Shown in pieces: positions 54,410 through 63,077 of a stretch of DNA of 64,000 nucleotides. Within the stretch, counting starts at the first letter, position 1, and each line of letters begins with the position of its first letter. The notes under the pieces were generated by a model. It worked only from the letters and a program-made list of their open reading frames with translations, was not told the DNA's origin and searched no databases. Origin of the DNA: an uncultured Parabacteroides sp. (GTDB taxonomy: Bacteria > Bacteroidota > Bacteroidia > Bacteroidales > Tannerellaceae); NCBI GenBank assembly GCA_949296075.1, contig CASFNG010000009.1, positions 62,001 to 126,000 on the forward strand, in the 5' to 3' direction. Made by a program: the position numbers and the translations under genes.

Positions 54410-55551
54410 TGGCACTGTTACCTACGACAAATTTACGGCAGATATACCACGTGGCGTGCCGCCTCGGGGAGACTTTCGAGAGCGGGGGAAGGACATACCT
54501 GCACACCAGTCTCGCCAAGCTCTGCACGAGCGGGAGGATCAACATGTGGTCTCGTAAGAAGCCCGTGCGGTTCAAGGCCGACAACACGGACATCTACCCG
54601 GAATGGTGGAGGGCTACCGACGGCAAGTGCGGGATAGACTTCCCGACCTACACGTCCATCGGGTCGCTTGACAACCCGGGGTCGTTCCTGTACAACCTCC
54701 GCGCCCAGACGGACAAGTGGACGCACGCCGCCCCGAGGGGCACGTCGGTCGAGCCGTACCGCCTCGGGGACTTCCGGGGCTACAAGCACGACGCCATCCC
54801 GGCGGTGGAGGCGCTGGAGCAGGAGTATTATGACGTGTCGAACAACCGGATACAGATAGACTTCGACCTCGCCGTGCCCTCGGGCGACCCGGACAACCTG
54901 TCGCTCTCCGACCTCTCGGTGAACGGGGTGTCCCTCTCCGATTACTATATCGGGGCGATGCTGTACCGTAGCGGCGGGACGTACATGATCGGCACGAGCG
55001 ACACCCCTATGGGGACGGGTAGCGCGTCAATGGTTATCGACGGGATCACGGACTCCCGGGCGGGGCTATGGACTGGCTACGTGTTCATGTCGAGGGTGGC
55101 GTTCGGCACGGGCGATCCCGTGCCCGAGAGCGTGTTCCTCTGCTTCCCGGTCGCCCCGCTGAGGGTGAACATACGCCCGCAGGGTACGGTGGTGCAGATC
55201 TACTGCATCGGCAACTGGACGGACAGCGCGAGGAACCGGGTGGAGTACACGATCACTATCGACAACGGGAACGGCCTCGCCGTCCGGATCGACGACATAC
55301 AGGCGATCTTCGTCCGTGTCCGGGGGAACGGCGACCCGGAGAGCGACGGGGAGACGGTGGCGACCTACACGCACCCCTCGTCCGTCACGGTGCCGGGCAA
55401 CGACCGGGTGACGATCGGCCCGTTCACGCAGGCGATCACCTACGCGGAGGGCTACACCTACTGGATAGCCGGGCGATCCTCCTACGCGGGGATAAGGACG
55501 AGCTTCACGCCGATAGAGGACATACAGGCGACATACATGAGATCACGTTAG
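54409..55551 (+). CDS. Tail-region protein of unknown function, 380 aa
   Basis: Starts with MALLPTTNLRQIYHVACRLG; beta-rich, with Trp/Tyr-rich stretches (DIYPEWWRATDGKCGIDFPT). Its C-terminal third resembles an Ig-like or adhesin strand pattern. ATG overlaps the previous stop. Probably a fibre or baseplate accessory. Confidence 0.65.
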   Translation: MALLPTTNLRQIYHVACRLGETFESGGRTYLHTSLAKLCTSGRINMWSRKKPVRFKADNTDIYPEWWRATDGKCGIDFPTYTSIGSLDNPGSFLYNLRAQTDKWTHAAPRGTSVEPYRLGDFRGYKHDAIPAVEALEQEYYDVSNNRIQIDFDLAVPSGDPDNLSLSDLSVNGVSLSDYYIGAMLYRSGGTYMIGTSDTPMGTGSASMVIDGITDSRAGLWTGYVFMSRVAFGTGDPVPESVFLCFPVAPLRVNIRPQGTVVQIYCIGNWTDSARNRVEYTITIDNGNGLAVRIDDIQAIFVRVRGNGDPESDGETVATYTHPSSVTVPGNDRVTIGPFTQAITYAEGYTYWIAGRSSYAGIRTSFTPIEDIQATYMRSR

Positions 55552-55592
55552 ACAACTTATTATAAACCATTAAAGAAGAGGAGGAAATCATC

Positions 55593-55868
55593 ATGAAGAC
55601 GGTATTCAGTAACGGGAGGAAGACGCTTGACACGGTATTGGTGGGCGAGAGCGTGACGATGCGCGGGCAGGCCACGATCGGCGACGCGGGCAACGAGTTC
55701 CACGGGCAGATCTCGCGGAACGACACGGGAGCCTACGTGGGCGATTACTCGCAGAACAACCTGTCGCTGGCCGACACGGGCGACATCGCGTATATCGTGG
55801 AGGCGGCGACGATGCTGGCGCAGCTGAGCGCGGACGTGGAGGAGAGATCATCGGAGGGCGAGGCATGA
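55593..55868 (+). CDS. Small tail-region protein, 91 aa
   Basis: MKTVFSNGRKTLDTVLVGES ..., with GQISRNDTGAYVGDYSQNNL. AAAGAAGAGGAGG ribosome binding site. The last residues overlap the next gene (4 nt). Not recognised. Confidence 0.6.
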   Translation: MKTVFSNGRKTLDTVLVGESVTMRGQATIGDAGNEFHGQISRNDTGAYVGDYSQNNLSLADTGDIAYIVEAATMLAQLSADVEERSSEGEA

Positions 55869-56248
55869 GAAAGGGAGAGCTTATCGTGCTGAACGCGATC
55901 TTCTCGGGGAAGGTGCGTTTGCCCAAGCTGACCGGCGACACGCTGTACGGGATCCTGTCGGCGAAGGCCGACATCTCCCGTCTGGCGGAGGGGATAAACG
56001 GGAAGGCCGAGGCGATCAAGAGGGACACCATGCCGGAGGGAGTCGATCCCTACTCGGTGAGCGAGGAGGATCCGGCGGTGAAGGCTTGGGTGGCGGCCTA
56101 CGTGCCGATGCAGAACAGGCTGTACAACGAGGAGCTTGAGGCGGAGCTGCCCGCCCCGTGCGTGCCGAGGGAGGTGTTCCCCGACCTATGCGAGGGCTTG
56201 ACCCCGGGCGAGGCGGAGATGCTTCTGAAATACATAGTCAAGCGATAG
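55865..56248 (+). CDS. Tail-region protein, 127 aa
   Basis: MRKGELIVLNAIFSGKVRLP ... GLTPGEAEMLLKYIVKR; helical. Coupled to its upstream neighbour by overlap. Function unknown. Confidence 0.6.
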   Translation: MRKGELIVLNAIFSGKVRLPKLTGDTLYGILSAKADISRLAEGINGKAEAIKRDTMPEGVDPYSVSEEDPAVKAWVAAYVPMQNRLYNEELEAELPAPCVPREVFPDLCEGLTPGEAEMLLKYIVKR

Positions 56249-56260
56249 GGAGGGCAGGCT

Positions 56261-56602
56261 ATGGAAACCGGACGATGTGACATGGCGCTTATCGGGACGG
56301 GGCTGAAACTGGCCCTCTCCCTCACGCTCCCCGGCGGGCTGACGATGGACGGGGTGGACTTCACCGCCCGGTTCTACATCTACCAAGGCAGGTCGATGGA
56401 GATCCCCAAGTCGGGGATGACCCGCGGGGACGACGGGACGTACCTCTGCGTGGTTGACACGACCCCTCTCGGTAGCGGCGGCGAGCTGAAATGCCAGGTG
56501 GAGGTCGACCTGCCGGACGGGATCGCCCCCGGCGGCACGAGGAAGGAGATATTGACGATACACACGGGGATAAACGTGGGCGATGGGTTGCGTAAGGGGT
56601 GA
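56261..56602 (+). CDS. Ig-like tail accessory protein, 113 aa
   Basis: Beta-sandwich pattern: LKLALSLTLPGGLTMDGVDF, TYLCVVDTTPLGSGGELKCQ, and VDLPDGIAPGGTRKEILTIH. Its end overlaps the next gene by 20 nt. Probably decorates the tail. Confidence 0.6.
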   Translation: METGRCDMALIGTGLKLALSLTLPGGLTMDGVDFTARFYIYQGRSMEIPKSGMTRGDDGTYLCVVDTTPLGSGGELKCQVEVDLPDGIAPGGTRKEILTIHTGINVGDGLRKG

Positions 56603-56825
56603 CATACGGCGGTTGGACCGGGTGACGGGCGGGATTTCCCGTCTTGACCGGGTCACGGTCGGCATACGGCGGCTTGACGCTGTGACGGGGCGTATCTCCC
56701 TCGTGTGCGACGTGGACACGACCCATTACCTTGAGGTGAGCCCGTCGGCTCCCATGTGGATCACCACGGGAACGCCCGTGGTCTATCGGGTGACGAGCGA
56801 CACGTCATGGACGGTCGAGTATTAA
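56583..56825 (+). CDS. Repeat protein ending in half a BACON-like domain
   Basis: 80 residues. A 10-residue repeat, (I/S)xRLDxVTxG, occurs three times (residues 8-37) and also as 30-nt DNA repeats. The rest reads as the first half of a BACON-type Ig fold and stops at VYRVTSDTSWTVEY, just where the second half would begin. The matching second half is at the start of the gene at 58241. Starts inside the previous gene. Confidence 0.6.
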   Translation: MGCVRGDIRRLDRVTGGISRLDRVTVGIRRLDAVTGRISLVCDVDTTHYLEVSPSAPMWITTGTPVVYRVTSDTSWTVEY

Positions 56826-56844
56826 CGAGTTAAATGAGCGAGTA

Positions 56845-58239
56845 ATGAGACATCTGTACATATTGTTATTGGCGGCCATCCTCCCGTCGGTGTCGTGGGG
56901 GCAGGCCGATTTCACGCCTATCGATGCGGATAGCATAGCGGTGATCGACAGCGATACCGCGAGCTCCATCCCGGAGATAGGGATCGTGGGTGACGTGCTG
57001 TCCGGCTACGGGCTGACATCCACGGACAACGACACGGAGAGCAAGCGATTCAAGATGTGGCAGCGTGACGCGAACGGCACTCCCGTGCGTCGTATCGTTG
57101 TCCTGAAGGAGCGCTGGCCGAACGCCCCCGCCGACATACTGGAGAACCCGGGGGCGGAGGAAGGCAGCGGCGACGGCGGCTACAAGGTCGTGGCCGTGAC
57201 GGAGAGGGAGTACGAGACGCTGGTACGGGACAGCGCGATATGGGGCGAGACGTGGCAGGTCAGCTACCCTTGGGGGATCAGCGACAAGAACCGGGACACG
57301 GTGCCCAACCGTCCCGGCTACGAGATCGTGTGCTACCAGAAAGGGCGGGAGAAGGCCAAGTTCTACGGGGTGGAATCACGTAAGTACAGCCGTGAGCTGA
57401 TGGTTTTCCACGACACGCTCCCGGACGGCAAGGTGATCCCCTACCTGTGCGCGGCGGCGAACCTGCGCTCCATGATGGCGGATTACACGCCGGGGAGCAC
57501 CGGGTATAAGTACGGCACCCGCTGGATGTTCTGCTCCCCGGAGGAGTCGGACCACTGGCTGGAGAAATGGAAGGCCTACCAGCGTGAGGAGGCCTTGGAT
57601 GACGGGTACCTCAGAAGCTACCGTGACTGGCTGATCGGCATAGAGGGCGAGGGAAAGGAAAAGGCCACCCCGTCCCTCTTCCGTCCCACGGGATCGTCCC
57701 GGTTGGGCGGTGACGAGGACATCGAGGCGTTGCGTGACGTGGTGATCGGCAACGTGCTTTCGGGCTACATGACGGTCGCCCTCCCGTACGACGGGCAGCG
57801 TGACCGTTTCCGCTGGTTCTGGACGGACAGCGTGGGGACGCTGGGGCAGCAGATAATCGTGCTCGACACCACGGCTCCCAACCTGCCGGACAGCGTCAAG
57901 GCGAATGGCGACGGTCTCGCCCTCGCCTCGGTGAGCGTGAAGGCCTACGTGTGGTTCCGGGATCACGGGCTGCTATGGGGCGAGTGCTGGGAGGTCACGC
58001 CGGTGGAGGGCGGCTTCGAGTTCGTGTGCCTCAGGAAAGGCTCGGAATGGATGGCGGGAAACTCCCCGGACTATCCGGCGAACTCACGGGAGCTTTCCTT
58101 CTACACGTGGGACAGCGGGAAGAGGCTCGTGCCGATCCCCGCGGCTATGGAGAACCGGAAGATAGGGGAGGCTGATTACCCTCCGCTCTACTTCCCGGTG
58201 CGTATGGTGAACACTGACGTAAAGATAAAGGATAAATGA
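56845..58239 (+). CDS. Exported phage protein with internal duplication
   Basis: 464 residues. MRHLYILLLAAILPSVSWGQ is a clear signal peptide, unusual in a tail cluster. Two related units of about 180 residues follow (about 45-235 and 295-455), sharing (V/I)GxVLSGY, RRIVVLKERWPNAP / QQIIVLDTTAPNLP, and IWGETWQVSYP / LWGECWEVTPV. It sits between two genes that seem to carry the two halves of one BACON domain. May act at the cell envelope rather than in the virion. No enzyme motif seen. Confidence 0.7.
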   Translation: MRHLYILLLAAILPSVSWGQADFTPIDADSIAVIDSDTASSIPEIGIVGDVLSGYGLTSTDNDTESKRFKMWQRDANGTPVRRIVVLKERWPNAPADILENPGAEEGSGDGGYKVVAVTEREYETLVRDSAIWGETWQVSYPWGISDKNRDTVPNRPGYEIVCYQKGREKAKFYGVESRKYSRELMVFHDTLPDGKVIPYLCAAANLRSMMADYTPGSTGYKYGTRWMFCSPEESDHWLEKWKAYQREEALDDGYLRSYRDWLIGIEGEGKEKATPSLFRPTGSSRLGGDEDIEALRDVVIGNVLSGYMTVALPYDGQRDRFRWFWTDSVGTLGQQIIVLDTTAPNLPDSVKANGDGLALASVSVKAYVWFRDHGLLWGECWEVTPVEGGFEFVCLRKGSEWMAGNSPDYPANSRELSFYTWDSGKRLVPIPAAMENRKIGEADYPPLYFPVRMVNTDVKIKDK

Positions 58240-58240
58240 C

Positions 58241-58840
58241 ATGAAGGATGGTTGGGTAAGGGTTAACCCGGCGCAAGGGTCGGGGAACAAGGAGGTGAGC
58301 GTATCCTCCCTCACGGAGAACATGGGGCGTAATGCCCGGAGCACGGTGCTGACCTTCAAGGCCGTCAACTGCGCGGACATCCAACGTACCGTCATCCAGA
58401 AGGGTATGCCGGAGTACGTTGACATAGCGGACACCGCCGCCGCCCCGATGGAGGGCAAGGTGGTGACGATCTCGGGTCTGTCGAACTCCAGGCGGCTGAC
58501 GTTCTCCCTCGGCACGGGGGATCTTGAGTTGACGCTCCCGGAGAGCTACATGGCGGCCGGGGTGTCCACCCCTAACGGGACGGAGATCGCCGGTGATCCG
58601 GGAGGCGTGGACTCATACGAGTTCTCGATCCAGTTCACCGTCCCGGCTAACGGGGACATGGAGCCGTTGACCCGTCAGGTCATCGTGACGGACGAGGGCG
58701 GCCATCAGGACGTTTGCCTGCTGACGCTGGCGGCTGGCGAGGCCTATTTACGTGTGCAGGAGGGCGACATAAACCTCGATTATTTGGGTACTCCCGTATC
58801 CGTAACGGTGGAATCGAACACGGAATGGACGGTAGAGTAG
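58241..58840 (+). CDS. Ig-like protein with BACON half-domains at both ends
   Basis: 199 residues. The N-terminus GWVRVNPAQGSGNKEVSVSS ... DIQRTVIQKG is the second half of a BACON-type domain, lacking the first strands. The middle is another beta domain. The C-terminus, NLDYLGTPVSVTVESNTEWT-VE, is the first half of a second BACON domain and stops there. The continuation is in the next gene. Starts 2 nt after the exported protein stop. Confidence 0.65.
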   Translation: MKDGWVRVNPAQGSGNKEVSVSSLTENMGRNARSTVLTFKAVNCADIQRTVIQKGMPEYVDIADTAAAPMEGKVVTISGLSNSRRLTFSLGTGDLELTLPESYMAAGVSTPNGTEIAGDPGGVDSYEFSIQFTVPANGDMEPLTRQVIVTDEGGHQDVCLLTLAAGEAYLRVQEGDINLDYLGTPVSVTVESNTEWTVE

Positions 58841-59187
58841 ACATACCTTGGAAGGAGGGCGACGGTAACATCACCGTCACGCCCTCGACGGTCGGGAGCG
58901 ACATCCCTAACGAGGGTATCGACCGGGAGCGGGCGATCACCTACCGGACGACCAAGGGCGCGCCGATCAGCGTGACGAGGACGGTACGGCAGGAGGGGAA
59001 GCGGCTCCGGCTCAACGGATCGGACGGGGCGTTCAAGTTGGCCGGTGGCGGCAGCTTCCTCGTGGTTAAACCCGAATTTTCCGGGGGGGGGGTGAAATAC
59101 CTGTATTATAGCACGTTAAGCGGAAGGTTGACGACCTCCTCCGGGCAACATTTTAAAGTAAGATATTATGAGCGAGACAAGCGTTGA
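58825..59187 (+). CDS. BACON second-half protein, 120 aa
   Basis: Starts at ATG 58825, inside the end of the preceding gene in the -1 frame. VDIPWKEGDGNITVTPSTVG ... RTTKGAPISVTRTVRQEG is the second half of a BACON-like domain. A C-terminal beta tail follows (GGGSFLVVKPEFSGGGVKYL). Either reinitiation makes a separate chain that completes the neighbour's fold, or frameshifting joins them; no slippery heptamer is seen. Overlaps the next gene by 20 nt. Confidence 0.6.
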   Translation: MDGRVDIPWKEGDGNITVTPSTVGSDIPNEGIDRERAITYRTTKGAPISVTRTVRQEGKRLRLNGSDGAFKLAGGGSFLVVKPEFSGGGVKYLYYSTLSGRLTTSSGQHFKVRYYERDKR

Positions 59188-61030
59188 TTTCCATAGCAAA
59201 TATACCGGCGAGCAACTGGAGGCTCGCCTCGACCGTTGCAACCTCATGCCGACGGTGACAAGCGTCCCGGGGGAGGATTACCTCGCTTTCGTGGACGACG
59301 AGGGCACGCACGCCTTCAGGATAGGCGACGAGTGCCGCTACCGTGATGCGGACAGTGCTGAGTACACCTTCTACAAGCTGCGTGACATAACGGCGGAGGG
59401 CAAGGCCGTGTGGGGTATCGTGGGTGAGGGCGCTGGCGGTGGCGACAGGGAGACCGTCACGCTGGCCATCACGAGCAACCAAGGCTCGTTCGATGAGGCG
59501 TTCACCCAGCTCTGGATACAGGTATGGTACGACGGGGTCAAGGTTGACGTGCCCTATGACGGTCTTCCCGTGGAGGTCTCCCTCCCGGCGGGGAAGACGT
59601 GCCGGATCGTCGCCCCGGAGGTGAGGGGTTACAGGAGACCGGAGGACCAGACCATAGAGACGGTGGCCGGGGCTGACCGGGCGATATTCCTGAACTACTC
59701 CGCCGAGCTGGTGACGGTGACGGCCTCGGCCACGGACGGGACGGACTGCTACGGGCAGGTAGTGACGGTGAGGGTCGGTGACGACACGCTGCTGGAGGCG
59801 GAGGTGAGGCACGGGGTGTCCGTGCTGGTGCCGACCGGGTCGGAATACGTCGTGACGGGATCGGTGCTGAACGGCCACAAGACACCCTCGCTCACCTATA
59901 CGGCCTCGCGGAAGGCGCGTTCCGTGGCGTTGAGCTACGAGCCGGTGACGCAGACGCTGGTGATATTCGACAGGTCGGTATATGTCCCGGGGAACATCAC
60001 CGTGGAGAGCGAGGGCGACCTCGCCGCCATCCTCGGGAAGGTACGCCGCTGCCTCGCGAAGGGGACGGATGACGGCGTGGCGATCTGCTACCTCAACGAC
60101 AGCTCGTCTACGATGTACGGGGGCGGCTCGGGAGCCTCTCTTGACGGCACGGAGGGGGACGTGATGACCTACTTTCCCGATACGTACTACCGCCACGAGA
60201 CGCTGGACGGCGAGCGTTTCCGCTACGCGGTCAAGGCGGAGCGGGTGGATCACACCTACCTCCACTTCCCGGCCTCACTGGTGGGGACGTACAAGGGACA
60301 CGTGGCGGACGGTAAGCTGTACAGCCGTAGCGGTGTGATACCGACCTCCAACATGACGTTCGATGAGCTCAAGATGGCGGCCAAGGCGCGTGGCGACGGC
60401 TTCGGGCTGATAGACTACGCCCAGCACTGCCAGCTGGCGATGCTGCTGTACGCCAAGTACGGGACACGCGACCTCCAGTCCGTCCTCGGGTCGGGCAAGG
60501 CCTTCTTCGACACGGACAACGTGACGGGGACGAGTAACGTCACCGGGATAGCCGACACCACGCCCGCCTCGTCGGGTTACGTGTGCGGCCTCGGGGTGGA
60601 GGGGATCTTCGGCTGCCTATCGGAGTACATGGACGGTATATATCTCCTTGACGGGAGATGGCACGTGACCGACCCGGACGGTACGGCACGGGAGGTGGAA
60701 GCGGCCACGAGCCCCACGGGATGGATAGCGGGCATGGCGCTGGAGGACGGCCCGGCGTTCGACATGATCCCGACACGCACGGGCGGCAGCGGCACGATGA
60801 TGTACGCCGACTTCACGAGGACGGTGGACAACATGCTTCCCCTCGTGGCCTCCCGTGGATGCTTCACCACGTCGGGCGAGGCGTACCAGGACGACGGGAT
60901 AGGCTACATCGACGCGCTCGACACCTCCTATATCCCGAGCCCCTACCGGGGATCGAGGCTGTCGTACAGGGGCAAGATCACGGTGATCGATGACGTGGAG
61001 GAGTTCAAGGCGTTGCCGATAATAGGATAA
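59168..61030 (+). CDS. Large receptor-binding-like tail protein
   Basis: 620 residues. N-terminal adaptor region, then two or three Ig/PEGA-like beta repeats (about 95-275; VEVSLPAGKTCRIVAPEVRG, VSVLVPTGSEYVVTGSVLNG), and a C-terminal domain (280-620) with DVMTYFPDTYYRHETLDGER, GFGLIDYAQHCQLAMLLYAK and ASRGCFTTSGEAYQ...SPYRGSRLSYRG, the pattern of C-type-lectin/FGE-like folds in phage receptor binding proteins. No diversity-generating template was found. Confidence 0.7.
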   Translation: MSETSVDFHSKYTGEQLEARLDRCNLMPTVTSVPGEDYLAFVDDEGTHAFRIGDECRYRDADSAEYTFYKLRDITAEGKAVWGIVGEGAGGGDRETVTLAITSNQGSFDEAFTQLWIQVWYDGVKVDVPYDGLPVEVSLPAGKTCRIVAPEVRGYRRPEDQTIETVAGADRAIFLNYSAELVTVTASATDGTDCYGQVVTVRVGDDTLLEAEVRHGVSVLVPTGSEYVVTGSVLNGHKTPSLTYTASRKARSVALSYEPVTQTLVIFDRSVYVPGNITVESEGDLAAILGKVRRCLAKGTDDGVAICYLNDSSSTMYGGGSGASLDGTEGDVMTYFPDTYYRHETLDGERFRYAVKAERVDHTYLHFPASLVGTYKGHVADGKLYSRSGVIPTSNMTFDELKMAAKARGDGFGLIDYAQHCQLAMLLYAKYGTRDLQSVLGSGKAFFDTDNVTGTSNVTGIADTTPASSGYVCGLGVEGIFGCLSEYMDGIYLLDGRWHVTDPDGTAREVEAATSPTGWIAGMALEDGPAFDMIPTRTGGSGTMMYADFTRTVDNMLPLVASRGCFTTSGEAYQDDGIGYIDALDTSYIPSPYRGSRLSYRGKITVIDDVEEFKALPIIG

Positions 61031-61036
61031 CACTAA

Positions 61037-62047
61037 ATGATACGGAATATGGATAACGAGGTAAGGAAGGTGCATGGCACGGCGGGAACGCCCGCCTTGG
61101 AGTGTTTGGATGGCAGGGTACCGGTATATGCCCTCAGGTGGGGATTCTCCGAGAACACGGGGGATCAGGGAAGCTCGGCCTTCGGGGTGAGCTATTACGA
61201 GACGATGTTCCCCCACGAGCCCACGGCGGGGGAGATGGCGGCGGCCATATCCGGCTGGCTCGCCGGGGTGACGGAGCCCGATCCCGTCAAGGTGGACGGG
61301 CATCCGGTATGGTACGAGCCGGAGGATCGCAACTCGCTGGAGTCGTACTTGCAGGACACGGAGGGCACGGTGCGCCTCCACGCGCTGGATGGCGTGACGA
61401 TCGCCGTTGACGCGGCTGTCGCCCTCTCGGTGATCCGGGAAATGAACAGGTACGCCGTGGGGATCGAGACGTGGCTGCGGGGCAAGGAGGAGGAGCTTCT
61501 CTCCAAGGCCACGGCGGAGGAGATGAACGGCGTTGATCTCACGTCGGGCAAGCCGGGGGCGGTGACGCTATCGACGGAGACGATCGCCGGTGAGCTGGAG
61601 GAGGAGCGGGCTAACGACCCGGGCATCCTCGCGTCCAAGCTGGCCACGCTGACGGTGAACAGGGTATCGCTCTCGGCGGCGGAGGCTCTGGAGCTGAGAC
61701 CCCTCTTCCCCAAGTGGGGAGAGAAGGGGGCGGAGTTCGGCTCGGAGCGTCCCGCGGGGTTCCGCTTCCAATACGGGGAATCTCTGTACGAGGTCGTCGT
61801 GGCGAGCGCGTTGCAGGAGGACTGGGTACCGACGGAGGTGCCTAACCTCTACAAGGTGGTGCAGGTCGAGCACGAGGGCACGATAGACGATCCCATACCC
61901 TGGGAGCGCAAGATGGAGCTGGTGAACGGGAAGTACTACACCGACCAAGGCGTGCTGTACGAGTGTATCCGTGACAGCGGGATGCCCCTTGATTTCGACC
62001 TGAAGGATCTCGTGTCCGGCGGGTTCGTGCAGGTGGTGGAACAGTGA
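61037..62047 (+). CDS. Tail-region protein with C-terminal carbohydrate-binding-like motif
   Basis: 336 residues. Starts RNMDNEVRKVHGTAGTPALE; a helical middle (about 135-215); then FPKWGEKGAEFGSERPAGFR FQYGES... and EDWVPTEVPNLYKVV, which resembles small aromatic-rich CBM5/12-like modules found at phage fibre ends. Function is inference. Confidence 0.6.
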   Translation: MIRNMDNEVRKVHGTAGTPALECLDGRVPVYALRWGFSENTGDQGSSAFGVSYYETMFPHEPTAGEMAAAISGWLAGVTEPDPVKVDGHPVWYEPEDRNSLESYLQDTEGTVRLHALDGVTIAVDAAVALSVIREMNRYAVGIETWLRGKEEELLSKATAEEMNGVDLTSGKPGAVTLSTETIAGELEEERANDPGILASKLATLTVNRVSLSAAEALELRPLFPKWGEKGAEFGSERPAGFRFQYGESLYEVVVASALQEDWVPTEVPNLYKVVQVEHEGTIDDPIPWERKMELVNGKYYTDQGVLYECIRDSGMPLDFDLKDLVSGGFVQVVEQ

Positions 62048-62083
62048 CAATGACTTATTATTAACCTTTAATTATTTACGTGT

Positions 62084-62473
62084 ATGAGAAAGACGATGTT
62101 AATGGCGGGCTTGATGCTCGTTAGTCTCGCGCTGATGGCGCAGGAGACGTTGCCGGAGGAGACGGCGGGCACGTTCATTGACGTGACGACGTTCGGTGGT
62201 ATGATGGTATTGGTCTCGGCGATCTGTACCGAGGTGGCCAAGCTGATCCCCTATATCGCGGATCACAAGTGGGCTAAGGTGCTGTCCTCGGTGGTGATCG
62301 GTATCGGGGCGACTATGGCGTGCTGGGGATTGCAGGTGTCCGACTACCTCTCCGGGCTGGTGTGGTGGCAGGCGTTGATCGCTGGCGTGGCCGTGGGGCT
62401 CAGCAGCTCGGGATTCTATGACGTAATCAAGGCCTTGTGGTCGATATTCAAGCCCAAGGAGGAGGCCAAGTGA
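62084..62473 (+). CDS. Holin-like membrane protein
   Basis: 129 residues. N-terminal signal-like segment MRKTMLMAGLMLVSLALMAQ, then membrane helices at about 38-55, 66-82 and 93-110, with a charged tail FKPKEEAK. Placement two genes before a methylase and endolysin fits a holin. Confidence 0.65.
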   Translation: MRKTMLMAGLMLVSLALMAQETLPEETAGTFIDVTTFGGMMVLVSAICTEVAKLIPYIADHKWAKVLSSVVIGIGATMACWGLQVSDYLSGLVWWQALIAGVAVGLSSSGFYDVIKALWSIFKPKEEAK

Positions 62474-63075
62474 TGAGGGATCTGGAACCGGTCATGGACA
62501 TGGCGCGCGGCATTGACGAGCACGGGGTGCTGGTGGTCATAGCCGCCGCCTTCATCGTCCTCTCCATCGGGATGTTCCTGATGATGATGCGGTGGTTCAA
62601 GAAGAGCATCGACCAGATGCTGACGGCGACGGAGCAGATCAAGGGGATCGCCGACCAGATAAGGGAGACGAACTCCATGATGGACAACATCGCCGAGGGG
62701 CTGATGCCGGAGACGCAGCTGAGGATCAAGAACACGTCGGGCGTTTACTTCGACTTGGCCACGGAGAAGGTGTGCCGGATGATAAAGAGGATCCGGGAGG
62801 AGAACCACATCGTGGACAGGGAGGCGACGGTACGCAAGATCCACACGTTGCTGACCAACCTCTACGAGGACAGGAACAGCCGCTTCGACAGCTACCGCTA
62901 CCGGGGGAAGAGATTGTCGGAGTACTGCAACCCGGAGTGGATCGGCTGGGTGGCCAAGGTCGTCGAGGGCGAGCTGTACAACGAGGCTGGGGCTAACAAC
63001 GGGAGGGCTTATACAAATGTCTCGGCGGTATATGAGAACATCAAGCTGGATTTCTATCATAGGTTGAATAACTGA
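62473..63075 (+). CDS. Membrane-anchored protein of the lysis region
   Basis: 200 residues from the ATG at 62473 (TGATG overlap with the holin-like stop). One membrane helix at 20-40 (VLVVIAAAFIVLSIGMFLMM), then a long coiled coil (KKSIDQMLTATEQIKGIADQ) and a helical C-terminal domain. Could be a spanin-like or holin partner; not assigned. Confidence 0.6.
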   Translation: MRDLEPVMDMARGIDEHGVLVVIAAAFIVLSIGMFLMMMRWFKKSIDQMLTATEQIKGIADQIRETNSMMDNIAEGLMPETQLRIKNTSGVYFDLATEKVCRMIKRIREENHIVDREATVRKIHTLLTNLYEDRNSRFDSYRYRGKRLSEYCNPEWIGWVAKVVEGELYNEAGANNGRAYTNVSAVYENIKLDFYHRLNN

Positions 63076-63077
63076 TT

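Noticed and set aside
52064..54415. 780-codon minus-strand open frame under the tail fibre
   Set aside because: Arg/His/Val-rich shadow of a GC-rich gene with clear S74 homology on the plus strand.
59168..61030. Diversity-generating retroelement target
   Set aside because: The C-terminal lectin-like domain invited the idea, but there is no reverse transcriptase, no template repeat and no AAC/AAT-rich variable tract in the window.
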